From contig OW203725.1 of the NCBI GenBank assembly GCA_934045075.1, positions 2,074,775-2,138,774 on the forward strand: a stretch of DNA of 64,000 nt, read 5' to 3'. Below, one piece after another: positions 39,606 to 51,800 of the stretch. Made by a program: the position numbers and the translations under genes. Position 1 is the first letter of the stretch; every line of letters starts with the position of its first letter. The notes under the pieces are model-generated. The model was given only the letters and a program-made list of their open reading frames with translations. It was not told the DNA's origin and searched no databases. The stretch comes from Yponomeuta sedellus. Taxonomy: Eukaryota; Arthropoda; Insecta; Lepidoptera; Yponomeutidae.

Positions 39606-42600
39606 CTATTTCTTGGAAGCCAGAGCGAATCCAAGGCCTACCAGCCCGCCTATGGCGAGCACCGCGCCGCCGGCCACGGCCATCCCGATCAGACCCTCCT
39701 TCTCCATTCGCTTGTTGATCTGGCGCTGGAAGTAGAGACGGTGGGGTGTTAATAATGTCATATATTCGGCATATCAATGTCTATATATTCGGCATATCAA
39801 TGTGATGTATAAGTTTGTGTACAAAGTGGCCCCTTTTTCATTTCATTTAAATAAAGGGAAGGGAATTTCCGTGCTTCGCAAGGCACGTTAAGCCGTTGGC
39901 GCCGGCTGTCATATAATGGCAGTCGCTAAGCCATGTCAGAGGCCTTATGGGCGGCTTGATAACTTCTGACAGTAAGGCCCGCCACTGTCTTACAATCCTC
40001 CCCCAACCAGGACTTGGCCCCCGTGGTGGAGTATGCCTAACCTTCCTGCGATGCAGGAAGAGACCCGTGCCCCAGCAGTGGGAACATACAAAGATTGATA
40101 TCGAAGGGAAGGGGAACCCAGTGGGAAAACTGCAGAGGGAAACCCATATTATGAGGGCTACATAAAAAATATACCGAGCTGCTCTGTGTGCCACTGCTGT
40201 GCTAACACTTTAGCTTTTCAGCTTTTCAGCCCTGAACCACCATAGACCACTCCGGCAGATGTCGGTCGACGTCATCTGTTCCCATCCGGCCGTTATCGCA
40301 ACTGCGTTTCGTAACTGGTTGCGAAACAAGAATGTTTATTCCTTGTTCGCAACCAGTTGCGAATCAATTTCCTTAGGCGCACCTAAGCATCCTGATGGTT
40401 ATGTTTCGCAACCAGTTGCGGCAAAAGATATTTTTTTTCCTTATTCGCAACCATCTTTGTCTGTTTCATGACACTTTATTTTGTTGATTCGTGTTACGAA
40501 TCTTCAAAAAAGACACTAACCTGCTTTGATTTAAGAAAAGTCAGTAACAAAAAGAAAATGAAGAAATAAGTTTGGCTTTAGAGGACTTAAAATCCGGAAA
40601 ATATAGCGTGGGACACTGCATAGAAATGATTTGTCCATATGCAATCTAAAACCTGAAAAAGGGTTGAGAAGGCCTTCCATTTTTTTTAATTCTAATTTAG
40701 TTTATTTTATTAGGTTAAGAGAACTACATAAGACTACTTTGTTGCATTGCAAAATATATTGTGTTGAGTAAATAAAATTTCTTAAGATTTAATTTTCTTT
40801 CTTTTTAATTCGCCTTTGGTTGCGAATAAGGAAATGAATTTCTCCCATAGCAACTCTGTAAGTTTGGGAAGATCGTACTCTCCGTTCGCAACCAAGTTGC
40901 TGCTAAGGAAAAAGTTTTCTTGTTTAGCAACTGGTTGCGAACAAGGAATAAAAATTCTTGTTTCGCAGCCAGTTCCGAAACGCAGTTGCGAAAACGGCCG
41001 GAGGGATCTGTCCACTATGAAAACCATAGTTTTGTGCCGAGTGTTTATATGAAATATTATTTTTGCTGTTGGAATCTTGTTAGAATCTACAATATCTTGA
41101 CTTTCCCAAGCTTTGAATTGAAAGTATTTTAAATGTTTGTTTCTACGTCACTTGGACTTTCCATTTCCTACTTGAAAAAAGTGATCTCGTCGATTTTAAT
41201 GGTATTTGTCATGTCTTGTATTGTTATAATAATAATAATAAGCCCTTTTATTCTGTATTAGAGAGATGAAGTTCCTTAGATTAGATTTATATGAGTCTAT
41301 TAGTTCAGAGAATGTCTCTGAACACAGTGTGCCTCTCGGCATAGGCCTCCTCCAACGATTTCCACTGGTCTCTTTCCTTTGCAACGCTTCTCTAGTTAGG
41401 TCCAGCTGTGATCTTTATGTCGTCTTCCCATCTGTGATGTGGCCTGCCTCGGTTTCTCCTGCCATCTCGTGGGTACCAATATGTCACCTCGGTGCTCCAC
41501 TTCCCCTTTGTGTCCCTTAGCAAGTGGCCTGTCCATCGCCACTTTTGTTGGTCGACACGTGTAAGGACATCGGTGACTCCCGTTTTGGTTCGTAGGTCGG
41601 TGTTTCTCACCCTGTCCTGTCTTTTATGGCCTGTCATGCTTCTCTCCATAGCTCTTTGGCATCTGGCGAGTTTATTTCTATGGGTCACAGTGAGTGCCCA
41701 TGAGTGCACATGTCTTGTATTGTTATTCAAGTAAAACAAAAAGTATTTGTTACTATAAGTAGAAGAACTTTCTTCTGTTTGGATAACATTTTTATCATTG
41801 TGGTGATATTAATAGAAGCAGATGTTCTATGTTATCATCGTGCCGCTATCAATTCGCATATCAACAAATTGAAACATTGCTTGTTATCATTTTGATAAGT
41901 CCCCATTGACATTGAGTGACCATAATCTATTGTAGGTACTAATATGAGCTTCACTTTTAAGTCCTTGGTGTTAATATTATACATCGACGACGATATATTA
42001 CAATCGACGGCCTCGGTGGCGCAGCGGTTTAGCACGCTGACTGTAAAACGGAAGGTCTCGGGTTCGATCCCCGGCCGGGTAAAACTAGGAAACGAACTTT
42101 TCTAGAGTGTCTAGGGTCTTGGATGTTATCTATGTATTTATTGTATTAAATCTGTCGTCTAGTTAGCACCTATTACACAAGTCATTTAGTTGTACTTAGT
42201 ATAGGGCTAACGAGATATGTGTATGTCCGTAAATATTCATTAAATATTCATAAATATTCATATTCACATGTTACATTAATTTCACTAAATTAATGTAACA
42301 TGTATAATATTTAACACCTACTACTATCTACCTAGCTACTGAGTTCAACCCATATGATGGGTAACCGAAACCCTGGTTCTACAATGGGAATCCCTGTATG
42401 TAGAAAGCTAAGCAGATTGTATAATGTTTTTGGTTTCAAGTAGTTGTTTTTTAAGAAGCCTATAAAAACATGTCGGAGGCCTTTCGGCTAGATAACATGT
42501 GACAGAAAGACCTGCCAATGTCTTACAATCGTCCACCAACCCGGACTCGGCCCCCGTGGTGTAGTATGGCTTAATCTTACTGCAATGCAGGAAGAGACCT

Positions 42601-43713
42601 GTGCCCCACCAGTGGGGACATACAAAAGGTTGAGACCAAGAAGCTTATAAACGTCCTAATGTAGGGCACAGGCTTTCTCCCAGAGAGAGCAGTTGCCTAC
42701 CTCTAGTGCCAAGACCTGCTGGTTAGCGGGCTCTATCTCCAGGAAAGCCTTGACATAATGTGACGCCTTGGTGTATTCCTTGATGCGGGCATTGCCAATG
42801 GACAGGTAGAACAAGTAATCGCGTTTGCCGTCTGGGTGTGAGTTGAATAGCTCTTTCAGCAGTAGAATACCCTGGAAATTTAATTAGGGCATAATTTTTG
42901 ATGAGGTGAAAAAAACACAGACCAACATGTATATTCAGTTTTTGAACTGAAACTTTCGTAAGTACTACACATTATTGGATTGTAATTGGATAAATTTGCT
43001 ACTAGGCTTTTCGTCGGACTCTTCAGACAAAACTTATTGGATTGTAACTGGTTAAATGTAAAGAATTGATTATGGGAAAAAAGTGACAAGCAATTCCTGA
43101 GTTTGATGACTAAGCATAACTCCACACAATCATGTTTCGAGATGAGTGGTTTGTGGGTAGATGTTCAAAGCCCGTGATTTTACATGAAAAATTCATATGT
43201 ATCATGTTTTGTACACATTGCTCCCAGCTAATTCCATTGTTTATAAACACAGTGCTATACTTAGTACACTTCTAGAAGCTTACAATTTTACAACAATGAC
43301 TCATGTGTAAAATAGGTACAATATCTTTGTGCAATTTCACAATAATGAATCACATATAATTTGAAACAGGAATAATCAACATGTAGTAGTGCATACGCTA
43401 CTACATGTTCGCTACATTGCGAACAAAAAAATACTAATAGCAATGAGGTAATCAATCACGCTAAATATTGAACATACCTTACGAATATCTGTTGGGTACT
43501 TGCTTCTAACAAGACACCAGGCATACTCAAACTGGGCTTTATGCGTCACCTTGCCTTGGTGGAGTTGCTCGTGGAATACTTTCTCGAATTTCTATACAAC
43601 AAAAGATTGCAGAAATTAAGAACAAAGCGCTGTTACGTCGAAAACAAAGAAGGAAAGCCACTGCTTACTTGCAAGTCTTCCGACGAGACAACCTCATCTA
43701 GAACGTCCTCCAT
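39606..43713 (-). CDS. Fis1: Mitochondrial fission 1 protein (Fis1), four exons
   Basis: Exons in transcript order: 43669-43713 (MEDVLDEVVSSEDLQ), 43478-43591, 42701-42871, 39606-39725, ending in TAG at 39606-39608. All junctions are phase 0 with GT/AG, giving 149 residues, the family length. Fis1 is a tail-anchored outer mitochondrial and peroxisomal membrane protein that helps recruit the fission machinery. Visible features are FEYAWCLVRSKYPTDIRKG and RDYLFYLSIGNARIKEYTKA of the TPR-like bundle, and the tail anchor GLIGMAVAGGAVLAIGGLVG with a short basic end, SKK. The last intron (39726-42700) is 3 kb long and filled with an R2 copy, a foldback element, an RTE fragment and a SINE. It is divergent to Atg3. 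Confidence 0.93.
39862..40110 (-). repeat. R2 repeat, inverted, in Fis1 intron
   Basis: GTGCTTCGCAAGGCACGTTA, CTTATGGGCGGCTTGATAAC, ACTTGGCCCCCGTGG, CAGCAGTGGGAACATAC and TTGATATCGAA in order. Confidence 0.75.
40285..41002. mobile_element. 718-bp foldback element in Fis1 intron
   Basis: Long imperfect terminal inverted repeats (about 90 bp): TCCGGCCGTTATCGCAACTG and AACTGGTTGCGAAACAAGAA at the left, TTCTTGTTTCGCAGCCAGTT and GCAGTTGCGAAAACGGCCGG at the right. The motif CAACTGGTTGCGAA is itself palindromic and recurs several times in both arms. The AT-rich middle has no transposase frame, so it is non-autonomous. Confidence 0.65.
41196..41715 (-). pseudogene. RTE-type LINE C-terminal fragment
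   Basis: The minus-strand frame encodes RCQRAMERSMTGH, VLTRVDQQKWRWTGHLLRD and RNRGRPHHRWEDDI. This is the region after reverse transcriptase that is typical of RTE-clade LINEs in Lepidoptera. The frame breaks near 41392 and nothing upstream of the C-terminus remains. It lies in the Fis1 intron on the same strand as Fis1. Confidence 0.7.
42007..42240 (+). mobile_element. S2 SINE (tRNA-headed)
   Basis: The head has an A box, TGGCGCAGCGG, and a B box, GGTTCGATCCC, in tRNA spacing (GCCTCGGTGGCGCAGCGGTT; CTCGGGTTCGATCCCCGGCC). The body includes TCTTGGATGTTATCTATG, ACACAAGTCATTTAG and TATAGGGCTAACGAGAT and ends in ATATTCAT repeats. An inverted copy is at 48778-49013. Confidence 0.75.
42266..42303. 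repeat. AT-rich hairpin
   Basis: ACATGTTACATTAATTT and AAATTAATGTAACATGT are exact complements with a 4-nt loop, directly after the S2 tail. Confidence 0.7.
42470..42640 (-). repeat. R2 repeat, inverted, diverged
   Basis: ATGTCGGAGGCCTTTCGGC, GTCTTACAATCGTCCACCAA, ACTCGGCCCCCGTGG and CCAGTGGGGACATAC; more diverged than the others. It ends 61 nt before Fis1 exon 42701-42871. Confidence 0.65.
43380..43408. repeat. Short hairpin in Fis1 intron
   Basis: CATGTAGTAG and CTACTACATG flank an 8-nt loop. Confidence 0.5.
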
Positions 43714-44767
43714 AGCGTCTGGAATTGTTAAGGGAATATGATTTATACTGCTTGCAAAATACTTATGTTTTTTTATGGTCTATCAACATTATTTTGCTGC
43801 GAATCTAAAAAAAGCGTAAAAAAATTGACGAACGAACAACTGTCATCAACTGTGTTGACAAGGGATTTTTTTTTGATTTTTTTTTTTAAAAACATTTTGG
43901 TCTGGATGCAAGTCGATTTTTTTTGACAGTCATTAACAATGTTGCCATGATTGACGTAGCCTAGTGTTGAACTAAGCGAATTATTTTATTAGATTCAAAG
44001 CGGTGGATTCGATTTGTAAACCCTCGACGGGACTGGTATTTATCGCGACAAACACGTTTATTTTGTAGACTTTTATTTTTATTTTCGCCTGCTAAAAGAG
44101 ATTGTATTACCAGTAAATCTATTTATACTCACGAGCCTGTATAACGTCCATAAAGTTCTTTAGATTTTTATCGACAAAATTGAGTTCAACTCAAAAAAAA
44201 AAACAGGTAACTTTTTCTTTTCATAAATCATCGTATGAGATAGAGATCGGACTGTGACATGTAAAGTATCAGCTTCTTTCATAAGTCTTAACCAAGATCT
44301 CATGATAATTTCTTCAATGAACCACGATACAGCCTTCGAGTTTGTGCTTATTTTATTAGTGCTAAAAAGGACTATGTTTAAACGGTGACCAAATATGATG
44401 ATGATATCGAAAGCTGAGGACGGGATACCTTCAATAGACAACATCAGATTTTTCGATTTTAGGCTCATTTTATGAGGTGAGGGTTTTGTCGATACTTAGT
44501 ACAGTATCTCCTTAATGGAAAACAGCAAATTATTGATTTGGGCTTATTATTTCATGACCGACCTAACAAGTTGATGTGTGCTCAATCGATTACAGCAGAA
44601 TCTTCGATTTTTAATCGAAAAGTCTATTAAGGTAAAGAGATGTCGGTGAACATGGATGGAAATCCCAATTCTACCTATCGGTGTCATCATCAGACCCTTT
44701 TCAGCGAATCCAATTACTGATAAATTCTGTTACTACATAAATAAATACTTTATTAGCTTAACTTATT

Positions 44768-45030
44768 CGATATCAACCCTTGTATGTCCTCACTGCTGCG
44801 GAACGGGTCTCTTCTTGCACCACAGGAAGGTTAGGCCATACTCCACCACGGGGGCCAAGTCCGGGTTGGTGGAAGATTGTAAGACAGTGGCGGGCCTTAC
44901 TGTCAGAAGTTATCAAGCCGCCGCTGAACAACGGCTTAACGTGCCTTGCGAAGCACGGAAGCGCTCGAAAAAAAATACTAGTGGTAGTCACGGGACGCTC
45001 ACCCATCCTGCACCTGAAACACATTTAATT
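44768..45030 (+). repeat. R2 repeat with internal deletion
   Basis: Starts TTCGATATCAACCCTTGTAT and continues GGGGGCCAAGTCCGGGTTGG. It then jumps from ATCAAGCCGCC to GAACAACGGCTTAACGTGCC, losing the GGCTTAACGACTGCC part. Confidence 0.7.
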
Positions 45031-45168
45031 AAATTTAAGATTCAATTTCAATTTTTCCGGTGCTCAGAGACTTAAAGTCCTTCCCCACCGCTACACCTTT
45101 TTTATTAACATTTATTTAAGACAGAAATATACCTCACATCCGCCAAAACCGAAAAGATGATCAGCTCT

Positions 45169-45189
45169 GAGAGAGAGAGAGAGAGAGAA
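45169..45189. repeat. (GA)n tract
   Basis: About ten GA units, 700 nt upstream of the Atg3 start. Confidence 0.8.
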
Positions 45190-45894
45190 ACTAATATTAA
45201 AAACTTAAAAACAAGTTGAAACTTACAACTTAAATAGGTAGTTTTATAAATTCAAACAGGAAACTAGTATTTTTAAATAACAATAGTGAGAACAGAGTCG
45301 TAGTTTTAACTTGAACACACAACCAAATAGGTTTTCAAATTAAATTCCAGGGATAGTAGTTATGCAGTTTTAAATTAACAATTGTGTGAATTGACTAACA
45401 GTTAAATAACTTCAGATTAAAGGAAAAAAAATACTGAGCTTACATGTCTAGGTTAAAAAACCATGAAAGTAAAACCTAAGGTAACAATAACTACTGTATG
45501 CTCATTGCTCAGGCTTGTGTTCATGCTGTATGTAACATCGGAAATAAATTTGCCCGCTACAAGAAACTTTATTCTCGATCATTAAAATTTTACAACACTA
45601 TTCCATGTTTGCCATGTAGTTGTATCACAGAACTTGGTTCTATTCCTTGTTCTGAGATTCTAACACAGACAAAGCTGAGTATGTATCTGAGATTCTTCAT
45701 AAATTTAAAAGTCAATCTGCCAAAGTTGTCAACGTAATCTAATTAGTCTGTGTCAAATCTATTGTTCGATTCGATTTCGTTTTTGCATTTTTCGTTGTTT
45801 GTTGATAGCGGTGGTGACGGTGAAAAATATTTTATAACTCGAAATACAATAAAATTTCAGTTTGTTTACTAAGTTACAACTTGGATCTGTCGAG

Positions 45895-48800
45895 ATGCAG
45901 AGTGTAATCAATACAGTTAAGGGTACGGCTCTCGGCGTGGCGGGATATTTGACTCCTGTACTGAAGGTCTGTTTCCGTTGTTTTGCTTCATATCGAAATT
46001 CACATTGTTGAAGCATTTGCGCCTACTTGGCATAAATAGAACAATAAGCTGCTTTACCCACCAACCATGAGGTGTACTTCCAGCGGCCCTATCCGAGAAT
46101 AATAAACCCTAACCGAGTTTAATTTAATTGACAAACGATTTTATATAAATTTTTAAACTCACCTTTTTATCATTATCTCGTGTAACTCTCGATCCTTCGC
46201 CACCAAATTTCTGCAAGTATTAGTACCAATGATCATCCTTCAATCTCTAACATTCCCAGGAGTCGAAATTCCAAGAGACTGGTGTGTTGACTCCCGAAGA
46301 GTTCGTGGCCGCGGGAGACCATCTGGTGCACCACTGTCCCACCTGGCAGTGGGCCAAAGGCGAAGAGTCCAAGGTCCGGCCATACCTCCCGGCTGATAAG
46401 CAGTTTCTCATCACTCGGAATGTGCCTTGCTACAGGAGGTGTAAGCAAGTGAGTGTTTGACATAACAGTCATTATTATAAACTTTGTCTGGTATAAAAGA
46501 AAATAATCTGTATGTTGGGAACTTGTGGAATAGTGAGTGCCAACAAGGAATGCTAACCCCTCCACAATGGCATCAAAGCTTCAATGCAATATTTGCATTT
46601 TACTAATAATGCTTTCTATTGTTATTGTACTGTGAATAAATACCCATAATGGTATTAAAGAATTGTTCTGTCAAATAAATGGTGAAATTGAAAGAAAACA
46701 GTAAATCATGAAGATAACCTGAATTTCCTCTGTTATGTTATAATTTTGTTTAGTCCATATGAAGTTATGTACATTTGTGAATACTACTATGCAATAGCAC
46801 TGAAGGAGTGAAGGAAAACCTTGCGAGGAAACCCTAGTGTTACATACCTCAGCCCTTGCAATGTTCAATAGCCCAACTTGCAATGTACAAATGAGGCTAT
46901 GTGCGTAAATCTCAGGTCTAAATAACTAGTTCATACGAATTTATCAAGCAAGAATGTAATGTCAAATATAAAGTTTTAAATAAGAAAGCAAAGCACTAGG
47001 TTTCGAGTTGTGGTGCTGGATGAAACTGTTCAGTAGTTTAGTAGTAAACTTCTTATCAATGTTCATTCTCATTATTCTCTTATCTCAAATCTGTTATGTT
47101 GCAATCTTTGTTAATGACTCTCCTTGACACAATCCATAATTGACTTTCATTTTACTTCTGTAACAGCAACCAAAATCTTTTATGCCTAAGATGAACCATT
47201 GAATATTCTTAATTCTTTTTTTTTTACTATGAAGTAAAAGTCTAGTGAGGAAACCCATAAAAAAAAGATATAAGAAAGGGAACTCAATATGTGCTTATAG
47301 TTTAGATTAGATTAGAACTCTTTATTGTACACACCAGAAAGAAAAAAGGCTTACATATCTAAGCTATTGCCGTATACAATTGTTTGTATTACAATTGTTG
47401 GTGGGTAAAGTTGCACATTTACCACATATTGACTTCCCTTTCTTGTAGATTTTGGCAAGTTGGGAGGATGGTATAGGAGCTAGGCAAGACTTTCATATAA
47501 AAATAAATAAAAAACAATCAAGTGCCCTAGTCTCAAATTAGGATAGCCTGCGCTGCGTTAACCGGGTATATATCACAAGAAAAGCTATAAAAATATCACC
47601 CTGTCATCCCGAGTGATTGATCATTCATAACTAGTGTAGATTTACAAGATGTCTATCATCCATCTAGCACTAAATGAAAACAATGTTATTAATAAAAACA
47701 TTTTTCCTACTATATACAGTAGCAATATCCTCAACGACAGAGAAAGACATTATTCGGGTCTAATCGCGATTATTTATTAGGTAAAACGTAATTACCTTAT
47801 TTCCCGACGTTTCGGCAGCGTTACAGTTGCCGTGGTCTCGGGTACAGTCTATTTATTCTTACTTGCCCAATTTAGTAAACAAGATTCTAACCTTAAAATT
47901 GAGATTAGATGCTTAAACTAGACATTTTCTCGCAAATTCATGAACTATCATGAACTATGTTTATAAAATTGGCAGCGTGTTATCCAAAAGAGTGTTCCAA
48001 GTTACTTCATTTATGGAAATATGGCAGTTTTGGACTAAAAAGTTACAGTTTACGGGTAGAATCTTGTTTACTAAATTGGACAAGTAAGAATAAATACACT
48101 GTAGACTGAAGTGGCGAGTACAGTCAATTATTGTGGGTAGTCACTATTAATTTTTCGCAGCTGGCCGACACACAACACTCACTACGCCAACGGAGGTCCG
48201 GTAATAAGGCGCGTGACTTGTATTTACTTACCACTGGATTCCACGTACTTAAAAGCTTGAAATAAATGCTAGGCTATCGAGCTTGAAACCATCCTCTCTG
48301 TTGAAATTCCTAGGTTTTTTATTTTCTATTGCTTCCCGGAAGATTCTTCGGTAATACTGTCGATCGGTTGAGAGAACTTTCGGTCGATGTAGCTCGATCC
48401 AGTGGTTCGTTCCGGCTTCCAATAAATGCTCTGCTATCGAGCTTGAAACCATCCTCTCTGTTGAAATTCTTAGGTTTTTTATTTCAATTGCTTCCCGGAC
48501 GATTCTTCGGTAATACTGTCGATCGGTTGAGAGAGTTTCGGTCGATGTAGCTCGATCCAGTGGTTCGTTCCGGCCTCCAAGAAATGCTCAGCTATCGCGG
48601 ATTTCTTTACCTGTCTATTCTTGACTGCAGCAATGTGCTCTTTGACCCTTTCCGCTATAGATAGTTTAATATACAACTATGTACGAGTATCGCGAATCAT
48701 TACGCATACTAAGACATTATTCGTTTTAAAGTTTTACTCTAATAGGAATAATGTTTGTAGTGGTACCTATAAATAAATAAATATTCATGGACATATTACA

Positions 48801-51800
48801 CAGATCTCGTTAGTCCTATACTAAGTATAACTAAATGACTTGTGTTATAGGTGCTAACTCGACGATAGATTTAATACAATAAATACATATAACATCCAAG
48901 ACCCGAGACAAACTAGAAAAGATCGTTTCCTGGTTTAACCCGGCCGGGGACCGAACCCGAGACCTTTCGTTTTACAGTCAGCGTGCCAAACCGCTGCGCC
49001 ACCGAGGCCGTCATGACACTAAGTTTTTTCTCATTCCAGATTGAGTACTGTGAAGACAAGGAGAAAGTGATAGAAGACGAACACGATGAGGATGGCGGCT
49101 GGGTTGACACACATCACTATGACAATACTGGCTCGCCCACTGTGGAGGAGAAGGTATGAAGTGCTAGGTGCTCGCTGAGGTTCAGAATGATAATAACTAT
49201 GAATTTAAAAACCTATTTAGAGACTAAAAATTTCACCCATGCCGGGATTCGAAAGGGATCGAATCCCGGCATGGTTGAAATTTTTAGCCTCTAAATAGGT
49301 TTTTAAATTTGTTCCTTAGCACGGGTTAGTGCATTAAAAATAAAAATAGTAACTATGAATTTATTTCAATAAATAATCCGAGGGCAAAAAGTGGATTGAC
49401 GGGCCGTATTAGCGAAGGGCAAGCTGGCTGGCAATAAACTGGCGTACCCAAAACCGGCATGCGTGCATGCAACGACTTATGAATGTTGAGGAAGCAAAAA
49501 AACGTTTGTATTAATAGGCGCTCGTGGTCTAGCCGAACCGAGTGATTGGAATCTCTCGGTTCGGCTAGGCCACGACAATCACGCAATCAACCAGTGCGGT
49601 CAGGGGCAAGATGGGTGATCGACCCGTGACTACCGCTTGTGGCATTTTTTCCGAGCGCTTCCGTGCTTCGCAAGGCACGTTAAGCCGTCGGCGCCGGCTG
49701 TTGTGTAATGGCAGTCGTTAAACCATGACAGAGGCCTAATGGGCGGCTTGATAACTTCTTACAGTAAGACCCGCCACTGTCTTACAATCCTCCACCAACC
49801 CGGACTTGTCGCCCGTGGTGGAGTATGGCCTAACCTTCCTGCTATGCAGGAAGAGACCCGTGCCTCAGCAGGGGGGACATATAAAGGTTGATATCGTGTT
49901 AATGGGCCTCTTCTTTGCTTACTTACGTATGTGTATGTGTGTGTACTAAAAGTCTAGCCCGGACCTGAACTATACTTTCCATCGTAAGGTTGTCTAGAAG
50001 AAATTGCTTTTAGCAATAAGGACGCCAATTGTACTATGTATATTTGTAATTATTTTGTATTTGTTGTTTTTCCAGTGTACAATAAAGAATATTCTTATTT
50101 TATACGCTGAGAAGACCTGACGTCAGATCGTTAATTCTCTTCTGCCAAAAACATCCCAGAAACTGCGACTTAACGAACATTGCTATAGTCTGATTTATAA
50201 TTCCGTAGAATTCTGACAGTTAAATTAGGTGGCGGTGTTGTCAGTTCTAGAATAAAATAAAGTAATTAAAGTTAATTCGATGTATTGTTGATATTGAAAT
50301 ATTTGTTATTTTTGTATTAAGTCACTTAAGCAAGTAAATACGTAGATTTAACATTATGTAGGTAAAACATAAAAAATACTCAGCATTAAATTTTTTATTA
50401 TTCTGAAATGTGTCAAATTTGTCTCTTTTTCGGTGAAGAACTCTTGTCAGAATTCAACGGAATGAAAAATCAGACTTTAGCTAATCATTAGGCATCGATT
50501 TCTATAGCTAGATATGAGCTAGAGCGTATTGAAGAAAAAATGGACGTCTTTCACGATGTACAGTCCAGTATGAGAAAACATGTATTTAGTCTTGACTGAG
50601 TCTAGGTTACAAAGTCGTCTGATACTGTTTGCAAACGGAGCTATTTGTTTAAATAACGTCTTCGAAAGGCTTATCAATTACTGTTATTCAGCAATGTCAT
50701 ATCGTAAAGAAATACATAGTATGGTAAGTTACATAAACAACGTAGATAACCTACGTAGACACGATAGTTTGCTTTGTTTATTGTTTATTTTGTTTATTGG
50801 TTTTTGTTTAACTACATAGGTATAAAAAACCTATTTAGAGGCTAAAAATTTCACCCATGCCGGGATTCGAACCCGCAACCTCTGGCTATTGCTCAATTGG
50901 TAGAGCGCTGGCACGGATAGCCAGAGGTTGCGGGTTCGAATCCCGGCATGGGTGAAATTTTTAGCCTCTAAATAGGTTTTTTAAATTTGTCCTTAGCACG
51001 GGTTAGTGCATTAAAAATAAAAATAGTATAATACATAGGTATAATTAATTTCATTTCAATTTCCCTACATGTAAACAAACCATTGACTTAAACAAATGGG
51101 TAAGTATGGCCTAGCCGTGGGGACAGTGGGGACATACCAAGGGTTGATATCACGAATTTCCCTTCATGTAAACAAACCGGTTACTTAAATTAGTAAGCTA
51201 TGATAAATACGTAGCTTGATAACTTCTGACGGTAAGGCCCGCTACCCTCTTACAATTCCCTACCAACCCGGAATTGGCCCTCGTAGTGGAGTATGGCCTA
51301 AACTTCCTGCCATGAAGGAATAGACCCGTGCCCCTGCATTGGTTGATATCGAATGACAATCAAGTTGTTTGCTTCTATCATCAAGTTCTTGATTAGTATA
51401 TTTGTTATATTTACACCTAGATAACATCTGAACGAAATTAAATAAACCTACATACATAAACGACGTAAGAGAAATATCGCGACACTCTTCAAACTTCAAA
51501 CGACACTCTGTAAGCCACTGTTTTGCGTATTTATAACAACTAACAAGCTATTTGACATAGCCTATAATAGTAGCGGGCTGGTCACACCTGCCGAAGAGCC
51601 GATAACCGCGATGAGGCAAAAAGGTTATCATCAAGAAGACACGACGAACTGGAAAGCAAAGGTGGGACGCCTACTTGCTCGCTATACTGACCGTTTAAGG
51701 TGGATTGCTTAGGCCTGTTCCGTAGAAATACAATTCATGGTTTACTAGGATAATTTCTCCTTCTTAAGGCTATATTAGTCCACTGCTTAGGACATAGCCC

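Larger units (their letters stand above)
43714..45894. promoter_or_regulatory. Divergent Fis1/Atg3 intergenic region
   Basis: The 2.2 kb between two divergent start codons must hold both promoters and 5' UTRs. It contains an R2 copy (44768-45030) and a (GA)n tract (45169-45189) that could act as a GAGA-type element. No TATA or initiator could be assigned with confidence. A 102-codon minus-strand frame at 44160-44468 is not supported as a gene. Confidence 0.5.
47756..48716. mobile_element. Rearranged Penelope-like element in Atg3 intron 2
   Basis: Begins GGGTCTAATCGCGATTATTT, then TTATTTCCCGACGTTTCGGC and GTTGCCGTGGTCTCGGGTA. A 257-bp MITE interrupts it at 47845-48101. It then resumes with GACTGAAGTGGCGAGTACAG and continues into minus-strand GIY-YIG-like coding sequence (48257-48676). 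It ends with TTTAATATACAACTATG and GAGTATCGCGAATCATTACG. Confidence 0.6.

Noticed and set aside
44160..44468. 102-codon minus-strand frame between Fis1 and Atg3, followed by a GTGAGT in another frame
   Set aside because: No recognisable domain, low-complexity Ile/Phe/Lys composition, a poly-T run inside it, and the possible donor is not in frame. Similar lengths occur by chance in this AT-rich window.
15157..51031. CRISPR-like array from the regularly worded S1 and R2 repeats
   Set aside because: Copies are dispersed, inverted and hundreds of bases to kilobases apart in a eukaryotic genome; they are mobile elements.
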